From: a bacterium
Lineage (GTDB): Bacteria; UBP6; UBA1177
DNA: 64,000 nt
Reading direction: 5' to 3'
Assembly (NCBI GenBank): GCA_017538365.1
Contig: JAFYIZ010000044.1
Coordinates: 1 to 64,000 of the forward strand
Shown: in pieces, positions 1-6,605 of the stretch
Position numbering within the stretch: the stretch's first letter is position 1
Layout: each line of letters starts with the position of its first letter
Translations under genes and position numbers: made by a program
Notes under the pieces: generated by a model
Database searches by the model: none
What the model was told of the DNA's origin: nothing
Seen by the model: the letters and a program-made list of their open reading frames with translations, nothing else

Positions 1-468
1 CGGAAGTCCGAGCTCTTCTTCAAGCTGCGGAATAGTCATATCATTATTGTCTAACCACCGTTTAAGCAGCGTTAAATTGCGCTCAAAATGGTCGTCTTCA
101 GCTTCTATTCCGTTATCGGGTGTAATATCTTCGGTTTCAGGTTCTTCTTTTGGCGCAAAATGCTGAGTTGAAGATCTGAGCGCGTTAAAAAGGTTTGTTA
201 TTTTGCGCGATACCATTTCGTCGTCTATTCCCTGATCTGCGTTCATCCACAATTCAATGCCGTTTCCTAAAAGCTGATAGAATGCGGTGAAATGTAAAAA
301 CCTGACTGTTATGAGTTGTTTTTCTTCATCGAATTTTATCGGATCTTTATCAACAAAAGAATTATTGCCCGCTTCTCTCTTTTCGCGTTCAGCTGCTTCA
401 CGGTAGCGCGTTAAAATTGTTTTAAAGCGTCTTTCGGCTTCAGCTGTATTTATATAGTTGGCTATCAT
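1..468 (-). CDS. Truncated CDS of unknown function, phage-like context
   Basis: An open frame starts with ATG at 468 and runs without a stop off the left edge, giving at least 156 residues. The product is hydrophilic and charged, with an acidic middle (EEPETEDITPDNGIEAEDD) and no recognisable catalytic motif or membrane segment. Its start overlaps the stop of the small HTH gene at 465-689 as ATGA, so the two are probably translationally coupled and co-transcribed away from the repressor at 798. Early-operon position behind a small DNA-binding protein suggests a replication, transposition or regulatory protein of a mobile element, but that is inference. Family not recognised. Confidence 0.6.
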   Translation of the reverse strand, partial: MIANYINTAEAERRFKTILTRYREAAEREKREAGNNSFVDKDPIKFDEEKQLITVRFLHFTAFYQLLGNGIELWMNADQGIDDEMVSRKITNLFNALRSSTQHFAPKEEPETEDITPDNGIEAEDDHFERNLTLLKRWLDNNDMTIPQLEEELGLP

Positions 469-689
469 GCTAATACCTGCTCAGCTTTTTCGATATTCTT
501 TTTCCACCATTGTGAAAACGGACCGCTTACGAATGCGCCGCGCTCAATGGATTTTGCTATCGCTGTAGCTGATATGCCGAGCTCTTTTGCGATTTTCCGC
601 TGGTTGGTATCATGTCTGATAAGATAACTCTTAAAGGTCACTTGCCTTTCTTTGATTTCCTTTTTTGTCTGCTGCTTGCTTTTTTTCAT
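465..689 (-). CDS. Small helix-turn-helix DNA-binding protein (Cro/Ner-like role)
   Basis: A 74-residue basic protein. The ATG at 689 is preceded by GGAGGAGAG at correct spacing; the same frame stays open to 803 but the upstream part has no ribosome site and would cross the operator. Residues about 30-50 (QRKIAKELGISATAIAKSIERG) read as a helix-turn-helix, where KELGIS fits helix-turn and the following residues the recognition helix. It is divergent from the Xre-type repressor at 798-1178 and overlaps the truncated gene downstream. Such an arrangement, repressor against a small early DNA-binding protein, is typical of temperate phages and phage-like transposable elements (Cro or Ner position). 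The exact family is not certain. Confidence 0.72.
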   Translation of the reverse strand: MKKSKQQTKKEIKERQVTFKSYLIRHDTNQRKIAKELGISATAIAKSIERGAFVSGPFSQWWKKNIEKAEQVLA

Positions 690-743
690 CTCTCCTCCTA
701 AAATAGATCGGCGGTTTATTAAAAAACCGTTTAACAGTTGGCT

Positions 744-796
744 TTTTATCAAAGTTTTTGATAAAAGCAAGAAAAAAATCGGGGGTTTTGATAAAA
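744..796. promoter_or_regulatory. Operator-like inverted repeat with a third half-site
   Basis: TTTTATCAAA (744-753), a 3-base centre, and TTTGATAAAA (757-766) form a perfect inverted repeat in the divergent region between the HTH gene and the repressor. A third TTTGATAAAA at 787-796 ends one base before the repressor ATG at 798. A separate interrupted palindrome, CGGTTT/AAACCG, lies near 710-728 close to the opposite gene. The layout suggests repressor operators controlling both divergent transcripts, with the third site allowing autoregulation. Binding is inferred, not shown. Confidence 0.6.
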
Positions 797-797
797 A

Positions 798-1178
798 ATG
801 CACAACCGCTTGAAATTATTAAGAAAAAAATTATCACTTACTCAACAAGAGTTTAGTGAAATGCTTGGAATCTCTCAAAATTTTCTTTCAATGATTGAGC
901 AAGGTAAAAGTAAAATCTCAGCAGAGCTCTGTTTATCATTATCTAAGATAAACGTAAATCTTGACTGGCTGATAACAGGGCAAGGTGAAATGTTTAAAAC
1001 TTTACCGAGTGAAGATCGGCTTGTTAATATTCCTGATCCTACCGGCGACCTCGCCGCCGCCGTGCGGCTTTTGGCCGAAATGCCTGAAAACAAACGTAGA
1101 GATTGTTTAAACTACATTCAGGATAAAAAACTTTTGCTTGATCTGCAACGTGAAATCGAAAAAATCAAAGCCGATTAA
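798..1178 (+). CDS. Xre/CI-family transcriptional repressor
   Basis: A 126-residue protein with an HTH_3/Xre domain over residues about 4-58: LRKKLSLTQQEFSEMLGIS then NFLSMIEQGKSKIS, ending with NLDWLITGQGEMF, the phrase that follows the HTH in many phage CI-type regulators. The C-terminal half is short and helical (residues 85-126) with no visible Ser/Lys autoprotease dyad, so it is not a LexA-type cleavable repressor. The start is the only plausible one; the region before it holds an operator half-site and only a distant GGGGG. Divergent from a small HTH gene, it probably maintains repression of a mobile element lying to the left. Confidence 0.82.
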   Translation: MHNRLKLLRKKLSLTQQEFSEMLGISQNFLSMIEQGKSKISAELCLSLSKINVNLDWLITGQGEMFKTLPSEDRLVNIPDPTGDLAAAVRLLAEMPENKRRDCLNYIQDKKLLLDLQREIEKIKAD

Positions 1179-1268
1179 ATAAAAAATTCGGCGGTAAATT
1201 TTTTTTAGATCCTGCTTTTCTCTTTATATAGGTTTAAAACCTAATATTTATGGTGCTTTCAGGTTTCT

Positions 1269-1382
1269 TTTTCTGATTGCGGAACTAAAGTTTTGCGGTA
1301 AAATTTTTTAAGGTTGCGTTTTTACTTTGTTTTCTGATTGCGGAACTAAAAAACGTAGTTCCTCAAAATTGGTTCCGCAATC
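1269..1382. repeat. 21-base direct repeat pair plus inverted partial copy
   Basis: Identical 21-base copies lie at 1269-1289 and 1330-1350 (core CTGATTGCGGAACTAAA), 61 bases apart. An inverted partial copy, GTTCCGCAATC, is at 1372-1382 and faces GATTGCGGAAC at 1336-1346. A shorter inverted pair GGAACTA (1342-1348) and TAGTTCC (1356-1362) sits inside. The mixed direct and inverted arrangement is that of multiple binding sites for one protein rather than a simple terminator hairpin. Confidence 0.8.
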
Positions 1383-1554
1383 GGCTTTGAAAAAAAATCG
1401 CGCTTACCGTAAATTCGTTTTAGCACCATCTTAAAATTTAGCAGTAAAATTGAAGGCTTAGGCTTCGATACCGCTCTGACAACGGTTTTCTCGCGCTTTA
1501 CGATCTCACGATCTAGGCGATTGAAAAGGCATTAAAAAGGCAATAAACCGAAAG

Positions 1555-1652
1555 TTTTTGCCAAACTGATTTTTTTGGCAAAACACCACGCAACAACGGA
1601 ACATCATTGAACATTTGTCGCACACATGCTTTCAGCATTTTTTGCCAAACTG
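1555..1652. repeat. 14-base direct repeat with an inverted copy
   Basis: TTTTTGCCAAACTG occurs at 1555-1568 and again at 1639-1652. Between them TTTGGCAAAA at 1574-1583 is the reverse complement of the first copy's TTTTGCCAAA (1556-1565), so a 10-base-pair hairpin with an 8-base loop can form. The second copy ends 25 bases from the cysS stop. These could be attachment or recombination sites of the neighbouring element or a structured 3' end for cysS; no T-run makes a normal terminator. Confidence 0.65.
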
Positions 1653-1676
1653 CACATTGCTTTACAGCTCTGAAAA

Positions 1677-3110
1677 TCAGTTGAAGCTCCACTCCGTTCC
1701 TGTGGGAGTGTCCTGAATCGAGATTCCTTTTTCGAGAAGTTCTTCGCGCATCTTGTCAGCCATTTCGAAATTCTTTTCTGCGCGGAAAGCTTTTCTTTTC
1801 TCGATCATTTCTTCGATCTCTTCACGTTTTATGCCGTAGCGGTTAAGTTGTATCTCTTTGATTTCATTTGTTATTTCGTCAGGATCTCTAAGAAGGACAC
1901 CCATTACTCCGCCGACTTCTTTTATTGCTTCAGCAAAACCCGCGCACTCGTCGGGAGCAGGTCTCGTCTTTTTGGAAACAAGGACTTCGTTCAGGTGCTT
2001 GAAGAGGTTGAAAAGCGCTGCGACGACTCTTGCGCTGTTGAAATCGTCATCCATCGCCTCTTTGAATTCGTTTATGAACTCAGTTGCTTTTTCGTTTCTG
2101 ACAGGTTTTGTTGCCTTTGCAGCGAACTGATTGAGCGTTTTCAGAGTGTTGTAGAAGTAGCAGATCTTCTTTTCGGTATCCTTGAGATTTGCCATCGAAA
2201 AATCGATCGGCGTGCGGTAGTGCGTTGAAAGCATGAAGTAGCGCAGAACTTCTGCATGATACTGCTTGAGTGCGTCTTCAACGGTGATGAAGTTGTGGAG
2301 CGATTTGCTCATCTTCTCTCCTTCGACTGTGAGGAAGCCGTTGTGGACCCAGTATTTTGCGAAAGGTTTGCCAGTCGCGCATTCAGCCTGAGCGATCTCG
2401 TTTTCGTGATGCGGGAAAATGAGGTCTCTGCCGCCTGCGTGGATATCAAATGAATCGCCTAAATATTTCGTGCTCATCGCGCTGCATTCGATGTGCCAGC
2501 CCGGTCTGCCTTCGCCCCACGGGCTTTCCCACTTGGGTTCACCCGGTTTTGATGCTTTCCAGAGCGCGAAATCAAGCGGATTTGCCTTTGTTTCTTCAAC
2601 GTCGAAACGTGTTCCGCTTATCATTTCGTCAAGCTTTCTGCCGCTCAGTTTGCCATAGCCTTTGAACTTTTCGACTGCAAAATAGACGCTGCCGTCAGGA
2701 GTCGCGTAGGCAAAACCTTTGTCGATAAGTTTCTGAACCATCGCGATGATCTCACCGATATGAGCCGTAGCCTTGGGCTCGATGTCGGGACGAGCAAGAC
2801 CTAACGCATCCATCGCCTTGTAGAAAGCTTCGATATTTTCTTCAGTCAGAGCGCGGAAATCGATCCCACGTTCATTTGCGCGGGCAATTATCTTGTCATC
2901 GATATCGGTAAAATTTCTGACGTAAGTTACTGAAAAACCTGAATATTTCAGATAATTAACAATAAGATCTATTGCAACTTCCTTCCTTGCGTGTCCGATG
3001 TGCGGCTTGTCGTAAACTGTCATTCCGCAGGCGTAAAGACCGACGTTTTTGCCGTTCAAAGGAACGAAATCTTCTTTCTTTTCACTCATCGAATTGTAAA
3101 TTCTAAGCAT
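1677..3110 (-). CDS. cysS: Cysteinyl-tRNA synthetase
   Basis: Charges tRNA-Cys with cysteine in the cytoplasm. The 477-residue product is of usual family length. Seen: YACGMTVYD with a zinc-ligand Cys at 28, the class I signature PHIGHAR at 36-42 in place of HIGH, WHIECSAMS and HHENEIAQ supplying further zinc ligands, KMSKSLHN, and the C-terminal phrase TPTGTEW typical of CysRS. The start is ATG 3110 with GGAGAG just upstream; the frame is open far further upstream but that part overlaps the opposite leuD-like gene and has no ribosome site. It stands alone, divergent from the leuD-like gene, next to the mobile-element edge. Confidence 0.97.
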   Translation of the reverse strand: MLRIYNSMSEKKEDFVPLNGKNVGLYACGMTVYDKPHIGHARKEVAIDLIVNYLKYSGFSVTYVRNFTDIDDKIIARANERGIDFRALTEENIEAFYKAMDALGLARPDIEPKATAHIGEIIAMVQKLIDKGFAYATPDGSVYFAVEKFKGYGKLSGRKLDEMISGTRFDVEETKANPLDFALWKASKPGEPKWESPWGEGRPGWHIECSAMSTKYLGDSFDIHAGGRDLIFPHHENEIAQAECATGKPFAKYWVHNGFLTVEGEKMSKSLHNFITVEDALKQYHAEVLRYFMLSTHYRTPIDFSMANLKDTEKKICYFYNTLKTLNQFAAKATKPVRNEKATEFINEFKEAMDDDFNSARVVAALFNLFKHLNEVLVSKKTRPAPDECAGFAEAIKEVGGVMGVLLRDPDEITNEIKEIQLNRYGIKREEIEEMIEKRKAFRAEKNFEMADKMREELLEKGISIQDTPTGTEWSFN

Positions 3111-3208
3111 TTTTCTCTCCACAAAAGTTCCTAAAAAGCGAAATATTATACGCAAACCCTCTCTTAGTTCAAAAAAACCTAAAAACTTTTTTTTAGAAGT
3201 TCCTCTAT

Positions 3209-3214
3209 TATAAT
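3209..3214 (+). promoter_or_regulatory. Candidate -10 box for the leuD-like/malQ pair
   Basis: A consensus TATAAT lies about 90 bases before the leuD-like ATG at 3304, upstream of the 3233-3283 repeat. No good -35 hexamer is seen at 16-18 bases spacing (CTTTTT is there), so this is a weak call. If used, the transcript would carry the stem-loop element in its leader. Confidence 0.35.
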
Positions 3215-3232
3215 CAGGCGATTTTTTTGAAA

Positions 3233-3283
3233 CCTCACCTCTAACCCCTCTCCATTGTGGAGAGGGGAACAAAAGGGGTGAGG
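3233..3283. repeat. Palindromic intergenic repeat of the CCTCACC...CCCCTCTCC type
   Basis: A near-perfect 51-base inverted repeat: CCTCACCTCTAACCCCTCTCC on the left (with one or two unpaired bases), a short ATTGT loop, and GGAGAGGGGAAC...GGGGTGAGG on the right. Elements with this sequence pattern are scattered in intergenic regions of many unrelated bacteria. Here it sits in the divergent region between cysS and the leuD-like gene, 20 bases before the leuD-like start. As RNA it would fold into a strong hairpin in the leader. Confidence 0.75.
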
Positions 3284-3303
3284 TCGCTTTTACGGAGGTC
3301 AAA

Positions 3304-3810
3304 ATGAACAAAATCACGGCTGAAATTTTTGTTTTGAAGGATGGCGACGGAAAACTTATCAATGATATCGACACCGATATGATTTTCCACAACAAGTATC
3401 TTTCGATCGTAGACATCAACCTCATGGGACAGTACGCGCTCGACAACCTTGAAGGCTACAAGGATTTTTCCAAAAAAGTTAAAGAAGGAATGATAGTTGT
3501 TGCAGGTGAAAACTTCGGCGCGGGAAGCAGCCGTCAGCAGGCTGTTGACTGCTTTATTTCCCTTAAATTACAGGGTGTTGCAGCAAAATCATTCGGTGCA
3601 ATTTATAAAAGAAACATCATCAACACGGGTTTCCCGATGATTGAAATCACCGACATCGAAAACGGTGCGCTCGAAACGGGAAAAACTCTCGATTTCGATA
3701 TCGATTCAGGTGAAATCCTTGATAACGGCAAAGTTGCAGGACACTTCAAAAAATTCTCTACAGTGCAAAAAGACATCATCGAAAAGAAAGGTCTTCTCAA
3801 CTGCATTTAG
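3304..3810 (+). CDS. LeuD-like small subunit of an isopropylmalate dehydratase-type enzyme
   Basis: A 168-residue aconitase-swivel protein of the short LeuD type. Visible hallmarks are NDIDTDMIFHNKYL near residues 20-33, the substrate-loop phrase GENFGAGSSRQQAV at about 68-81, and KSFGAIYKRNIINTGFPMIE. Small subunits pair with an iron-sulfur large subunit (LeuC) to isomerise 2-isopropylmalate in leucine synthesis; related pairs act on homoaconitate or dimethylmalate, and sequence by eye does not separate these. No large subunit lies in the window, so it must be encoded elsewhere. The start has an excellent GGAGG site. malQ follows after 7 bases, so the two are probably co-transcribed, an unusual pairing. 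Confidence 0.85.
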   Translation: MNKITAEIFVLKDGDGKLINDIDTDMIFHNKYLSIVDINLMGQYALDNLEGYKDFSKKVKEGMIVVAGENFGAGSSRQQAVDCFISLKLQGVAAKSFGAIYKRNIINTGFPMIEITDIENGALETGKTLDFDIDSGEILDNGKVAGHFKKFSTVQKDIIEKKGLLNCI

Positions 3811-3817
3811 GTGAAAA

Positions 3818-5335
3818 ATGGCTGAAAAAGTGAAAATAAATCCGAGAAAAGCGGGAATAATTCTTCATCCGACTTCTCTTCCAGGCCGCTGGGGAACAGG
3901 CGATTTCGGCAAGTCTGCTTACGATTTCGTCGATTTTCTTGCCGATTCGGGAATAAGAATCTGGCAGATACTTCCGCTCACTCCGACCGGCACTGACGGA
4001 TGCCCGTACAATTCTTTCAGCGCGTTTGCGGGAAACGAAATTCTGATCGACATCAACGAACTGATTGATAAAAAACTGGTCGAAATTCCCGAAGAAATTC
4101 CTGAATTTAACGATTACCGCGTCGATTACCCGAAAGTGATAAAATTCAAATCTGAAATTTTAGATAAGGCGGCTGAAAAATTCTATTCCGAAAGTAAAAA
4201 CGATGCTGATTTTGCTGCGTTCATGCAGGAAAATGCAGGCTGGATAAATGATTTCGCCTTGTTCAGAGTCCTGACTAAAGAATTTGAAGGAAAATCGTGG
4301 AAATTCTGGCCGGCTGAATTCAGAAACCGCGATAAAAACGCCCTCGAAAAGTTTGCATCATCGCATGAGCAGGAGCTTTTCCGCCACTGCTTTGCTCAAT
4401 ATCTTTTCTTTTCGCAGTGGAAAAAACTCAAAAATTACGCGAATGACAAAAATATCGAAATCATGGGCGACATTCCGATTTTCCTTTCGTTCGACAGCGC
4501 CGATGTCTGGGCAAACCAGCATATTTTCAAGATGACTGACGGGGTTATGTCGGAAGTCGCAGGCGTTCCGCCGGATTATTTCAGTGCCGACGGGCAGCTT
4601 TGGGGAAATCCGCTCTACGATTGGATTGTTCTTGAAAAGGAAGATTTTTCGTGGTGGATTGAGCGCTTTATGCACAATCTGAAACTTTACGACATTCTGC
4701 GCCTCGACCATTTCAGAGGCTTCAGCGCGTACTGGTCTGTTCCCGCAACAGAAACGACAGCAAAAAACGGTCATTGGGAAAAAGGACCGGGAACAAAACT
4801 TTTCGAAACGCTTTTCAAAAAAGCGGGAAAAATCCCGATCATTGCGGAAGACCTGGGCGATATTGACGCCGATGTAGTGAAACTTCGCGAAACTTGCGGA
4901 TTTGCCGGAATGAAAGTGCTCCAGTTTGCCTTTTACGAAGGGACTGACCACGAATTCCTTCCGCACAACTACACAAATACAAACTGCGTCTGCTACACCG
5001 GAACGCACGACAACGACACGACTGTCGGCTGGTTCTGGTCACTTTCAGACGGAACAAAATCTTTTGTAACTCACTATCTCGGAAGCAACGGCGACGATAT
5101 CCACTGGAAAATGATAAGACTCGCGATGTCATCTATCGCCGAAAAGGCGCTTTTCCCGCTTCAGGACGTGCTCGGATGGGGCGGTGACTGCCGCTTCAAT
5201 GTGCCCGGAACAACGGGGCCGCAGAACTGGACCTGGAGATTCCAGAAAGACTCCCTTACAAAATACCATTCCGATCTGCTGCGCGGCATAGTCGTCGCAT
5301 TCAACCGCGAATCCAAAACATCTTCAAAAGCGTGA
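3818..5335 (+). CDS. malQ: 4-alpha-glucanotransferase (amylomaltase)
   Basis: Transfers alpha-1,4-glucan segments between chains in cytoplasmic maltodextrin or glycogen metabolism (GH77). The 505-residue length matches the short bacterial MalQ form. Seen: the N-terminal LHPTSLPGRWGTGDFG, IWQILPLTPTG, CPYNSFSAFAGN, GDIPIFLSFDSADVWAN, the PPDYFSADGQLWGNPLYDW loop, LRLDHFRGF with the nucleophile Asp, IIAEDLGDI with the acid/base Glu, and GTHDNDT. Start ATG 3818 follows AGGTG. It lies directly behind the leuD-like gene and is followed by an iterated-nonamer intergenic element. No other glycogen genes are nearby. Confidence 0.96.
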   Translation: MAEKVKINPRKAGIILHPTSLPGRWGTGDFGKSAYDFVDFLADSGIRIWQILPLTPTGTDGCPYNSFSAFAGNEILIDINELIDKKLVEIPEEIPEFNDYRVDYPKVIKFKSEILDKAAEKFYSESKNDADFAAFMQENAGWINDFALFRVLTKEFEGKSWKFWPAEFRNRDKNALEKFASSHEQELFRHCFAQYLFFSQWKKLKNYANDKNIEIMGDIPIFLSFDSADVWANQHIFKMTDGVMSEVAGVPPDYFSADGQLWGNPLYDWIVLEKEDFSWWIERFMHNLKLYDILRLDHFRGFSAYWSVPATETTAKNGHWEKGPGTKLFETLFKKAGKIPIIAEDLGDIDADVVKLRETCGFAGMKVLQFAFYEGTDHEFLPHNYTNTNCVCYTGTHDNDTTVGWFWSLSDGTKSFVTHYLGSNGDDIHWKMIRLAMSSIAEKALFPLQDVLGWGGDCRFNVPGTTGPQNWTWRFQKDSLTKYHSDLLRGIVVAFNRESKTSSKA

Positions 5336-5386
5336 CTTTCTTGCATAAAACATCTATAAATCCGCAGTTTTTTAAAGGTCTTTTCG

Positions 5387-5449
5387 GCGGCGCATCACTA
5401 AGGACCTTAAGGACTCTAAGGACCCTAAAGTCCTTAAGGAAAGCGCCGC
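5387..5449. repeat. Iterated nonamer element A with GCGGCGC/GCGCCGC ends
   Basis: GCGGCGC (5387-5393) and GCGCCGC (5443-5449) bracket five consecutive 9-base units at 5397-5441: ACTAAGGAC, CTTAAGGAC, TCTAAGGAC, CCTAAAGTC, CTTAAGGAA. It fills the gap between malQ and the flavin/FeS membrane protein, whose ribosome site AAGGAG starts just after it. Element B at 59596-59655 has the same plan with five nonamers. Confidence 0.8.
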
Positions 5450-5465
5450 AATAAAAGGAGAAACT

Positions 5466-6602
5466 ATGAAAAAAAATTTCCGTGTTTTCAGAATTCTGAT
5501 TGTCGCAACAGCTTTTATCGCAGCATTTTTTATGTTGAAAGAGCCCGTTAAAACAAGCGAAGACTCATGCAATCTCGATAAGGATGCAGCCAAAAAGATT
5601 TTTGCGGCAGCCGAAAGTTTTAAAAAAATCGGAGAAGAATGTTTTTATGACGTTTTCGACAAAAATTCTGAAAATATCGGAAGAGTGCTTTACACCAAGC
5701 CGGACGAGAACTCAATTGCCGGATTCGGAGGCTCCCTGCGTGTCGTTGTCGGCATCGACCAAAAAGGAAATATCGCGGGAATTGAGCTCGGTGACAACTA
5801 CGAATCTGTCGGTTTTGTCGAGCGTGTCAGGAACGAAGGTTTCTTTGAAAAATGGAACGGCAAAAGCGTCGCTGAGGCGGCAAAAGCCGAAGTCGATACG
5901 GTAAGCGGCGCCACGATGTCAACGAGAGCGATAAAATCGATGGTTGCCCTCAATCTGTCGAAATACAGCGGCAGTGAATTTCAGGCAAACTCAACCGAAA
6001 CGGAGCCGCTCTGGCTTAAAATCATCGTTTTTCTGCTTCTCGCCTACTCGCTTTTCGCATTTTTCTTTCCGCAGAAAACGGCGAAATTCAGAATTTTCCA
6101 CCTCGCTGCACTTGCAATTGTTCTCGGTTTTATAGGAGGATTCGCGCTTTCGATTGAATCGTTCAAAAACTGGACTGTTTCAGCATCAATAGCACTGATT
6201 CCTGCTGTAATACTGGCTTTGGCAATACTTATGCCGCTTTTTACAGGTAAAAATTTCTACTGCACTTTTGTCTGTCCGTTCGGTGCGATACAGGAGCTTT
6301 TCGGAAAGATTCCTCTTCCGAAGAAGGATTTACCGGCGAAATTCATGAAGGGAGCCGCGGTTTTCAAAGTCGTTCTGCTTGTTGCGCTCTATATTCTGAT
6401 GATTTTCAAAATCGTGGCAGACTTCACGGTTTTTGAGCCTTTCAGCGCGTTCAAATTCGAGGCGGCAGCGCTTCCGTCCCTAATTATCGCCGCATTATTC
6501 CTGACCGTTTCGCTTTTTTTGAACCGTCCGTGGTGCAGACTAATCTGCCCGACGGGAACTATTTTGAATATGTTCAGAAAGAAAAACGGCGGAGAGATTT
6601 AG
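5466..6602 (+). CDS. Membrane flavoprotein with FMN-binding domain and 4Fe-4S-type cysteine motifs (NosR/NapH-like)
   Basis: A 378-residue protein: one N-terminal membrane anchor (about 8-24), an extracytoplasmic FMN-binding domain to about 165 with the flavinylation motif VSGATMST (the SGAT Thr is the usual covalent FMN site, attached by ApbE), then about five membrane helices carrying FYCTFVCPFGAIQ and PWCRLICPTGTI. This fused order of FMN domain, membrane helices and two CxxxCP motifs is the plan of NosR, NapH and PceC-type electron-transfer proteins. It probably moves electrons across the membrane; donor and acceptor are unknown and no reductase gene is adjacent. The start has AAGGAG. It ends 3 bases from the convergent SGNH gene. 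Confidence 0.82.
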   Translation: MKKNFRVFRILIVATAFIAAFFMLKEPVKTSEDSCNLDKDAAKKIFAAAESFKKIGEECFYDVFDKNSENIGRVLYTKPDENSIAGFGGSLRVVVGIDQKGNIAGIELGDNYESVGFVERVRNEGFFEKWNGKSVAEAAKAEVDTVSGATMSTRAIKSMVALNLSKYSGSEFQANSTETEPLWLKIIVFLLLAYSLFAFFFPQKTAKFRIFHLAALAIVLGFIGGFALSIESFKNWTVSASIALIPAVILALAILMPLFTGKNFYCTFVCPFGAIQELFGKIPLPKKDLPAKFMKGAAVFKVVLLVALYILMIFKIVADFTVFEPFSAFKFEAAALPSLIIAALFLTVSLFLNRPWCRLICPTGTILNMFRKKNGGEI

Positions 6603-6605
6603 CGG

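Larger units (their letters stand above)
1179..1676. other. Gene-free stretch of about 500 bases with short repeats, probable element boundary
   Basis: No credible ORF, tRNA or terminator is visible between the repressor and the stop of cysS. The stretch holds a 21-base direct repeat pair with an inverted partial copy (1269-1382), two copies of GCGGTAAA followed by a T-run (1191, 1295), a 14-base repeat with an inverted copy (1555-1652), and two octamers CGATCTCA CGATCTAG (1501-1516) resembling the intergenic octamer elements elsewhere in the window. Because cysS is a core gene and the repressor is phage-like, the boundary of the element most likely lies here. Clustered repeat sites at an element end would fit transposase or integrase binding sites; this is inference. 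Confidence 0.55.

Noticed and set aside
3111-3446. Upstream extension of cysS to 3446
   Set aside because: The extension overlaps the leuD-like gene and the palindromic repeat and has no ribosome site; ATG 3110 has GGAGAG.
5387-5449. Elements A to D as CRISPR arrays or simple terminators
   Set aside because: Units are 8 or 9 bases without spacers, and no T-run follows the GC-rich ends.
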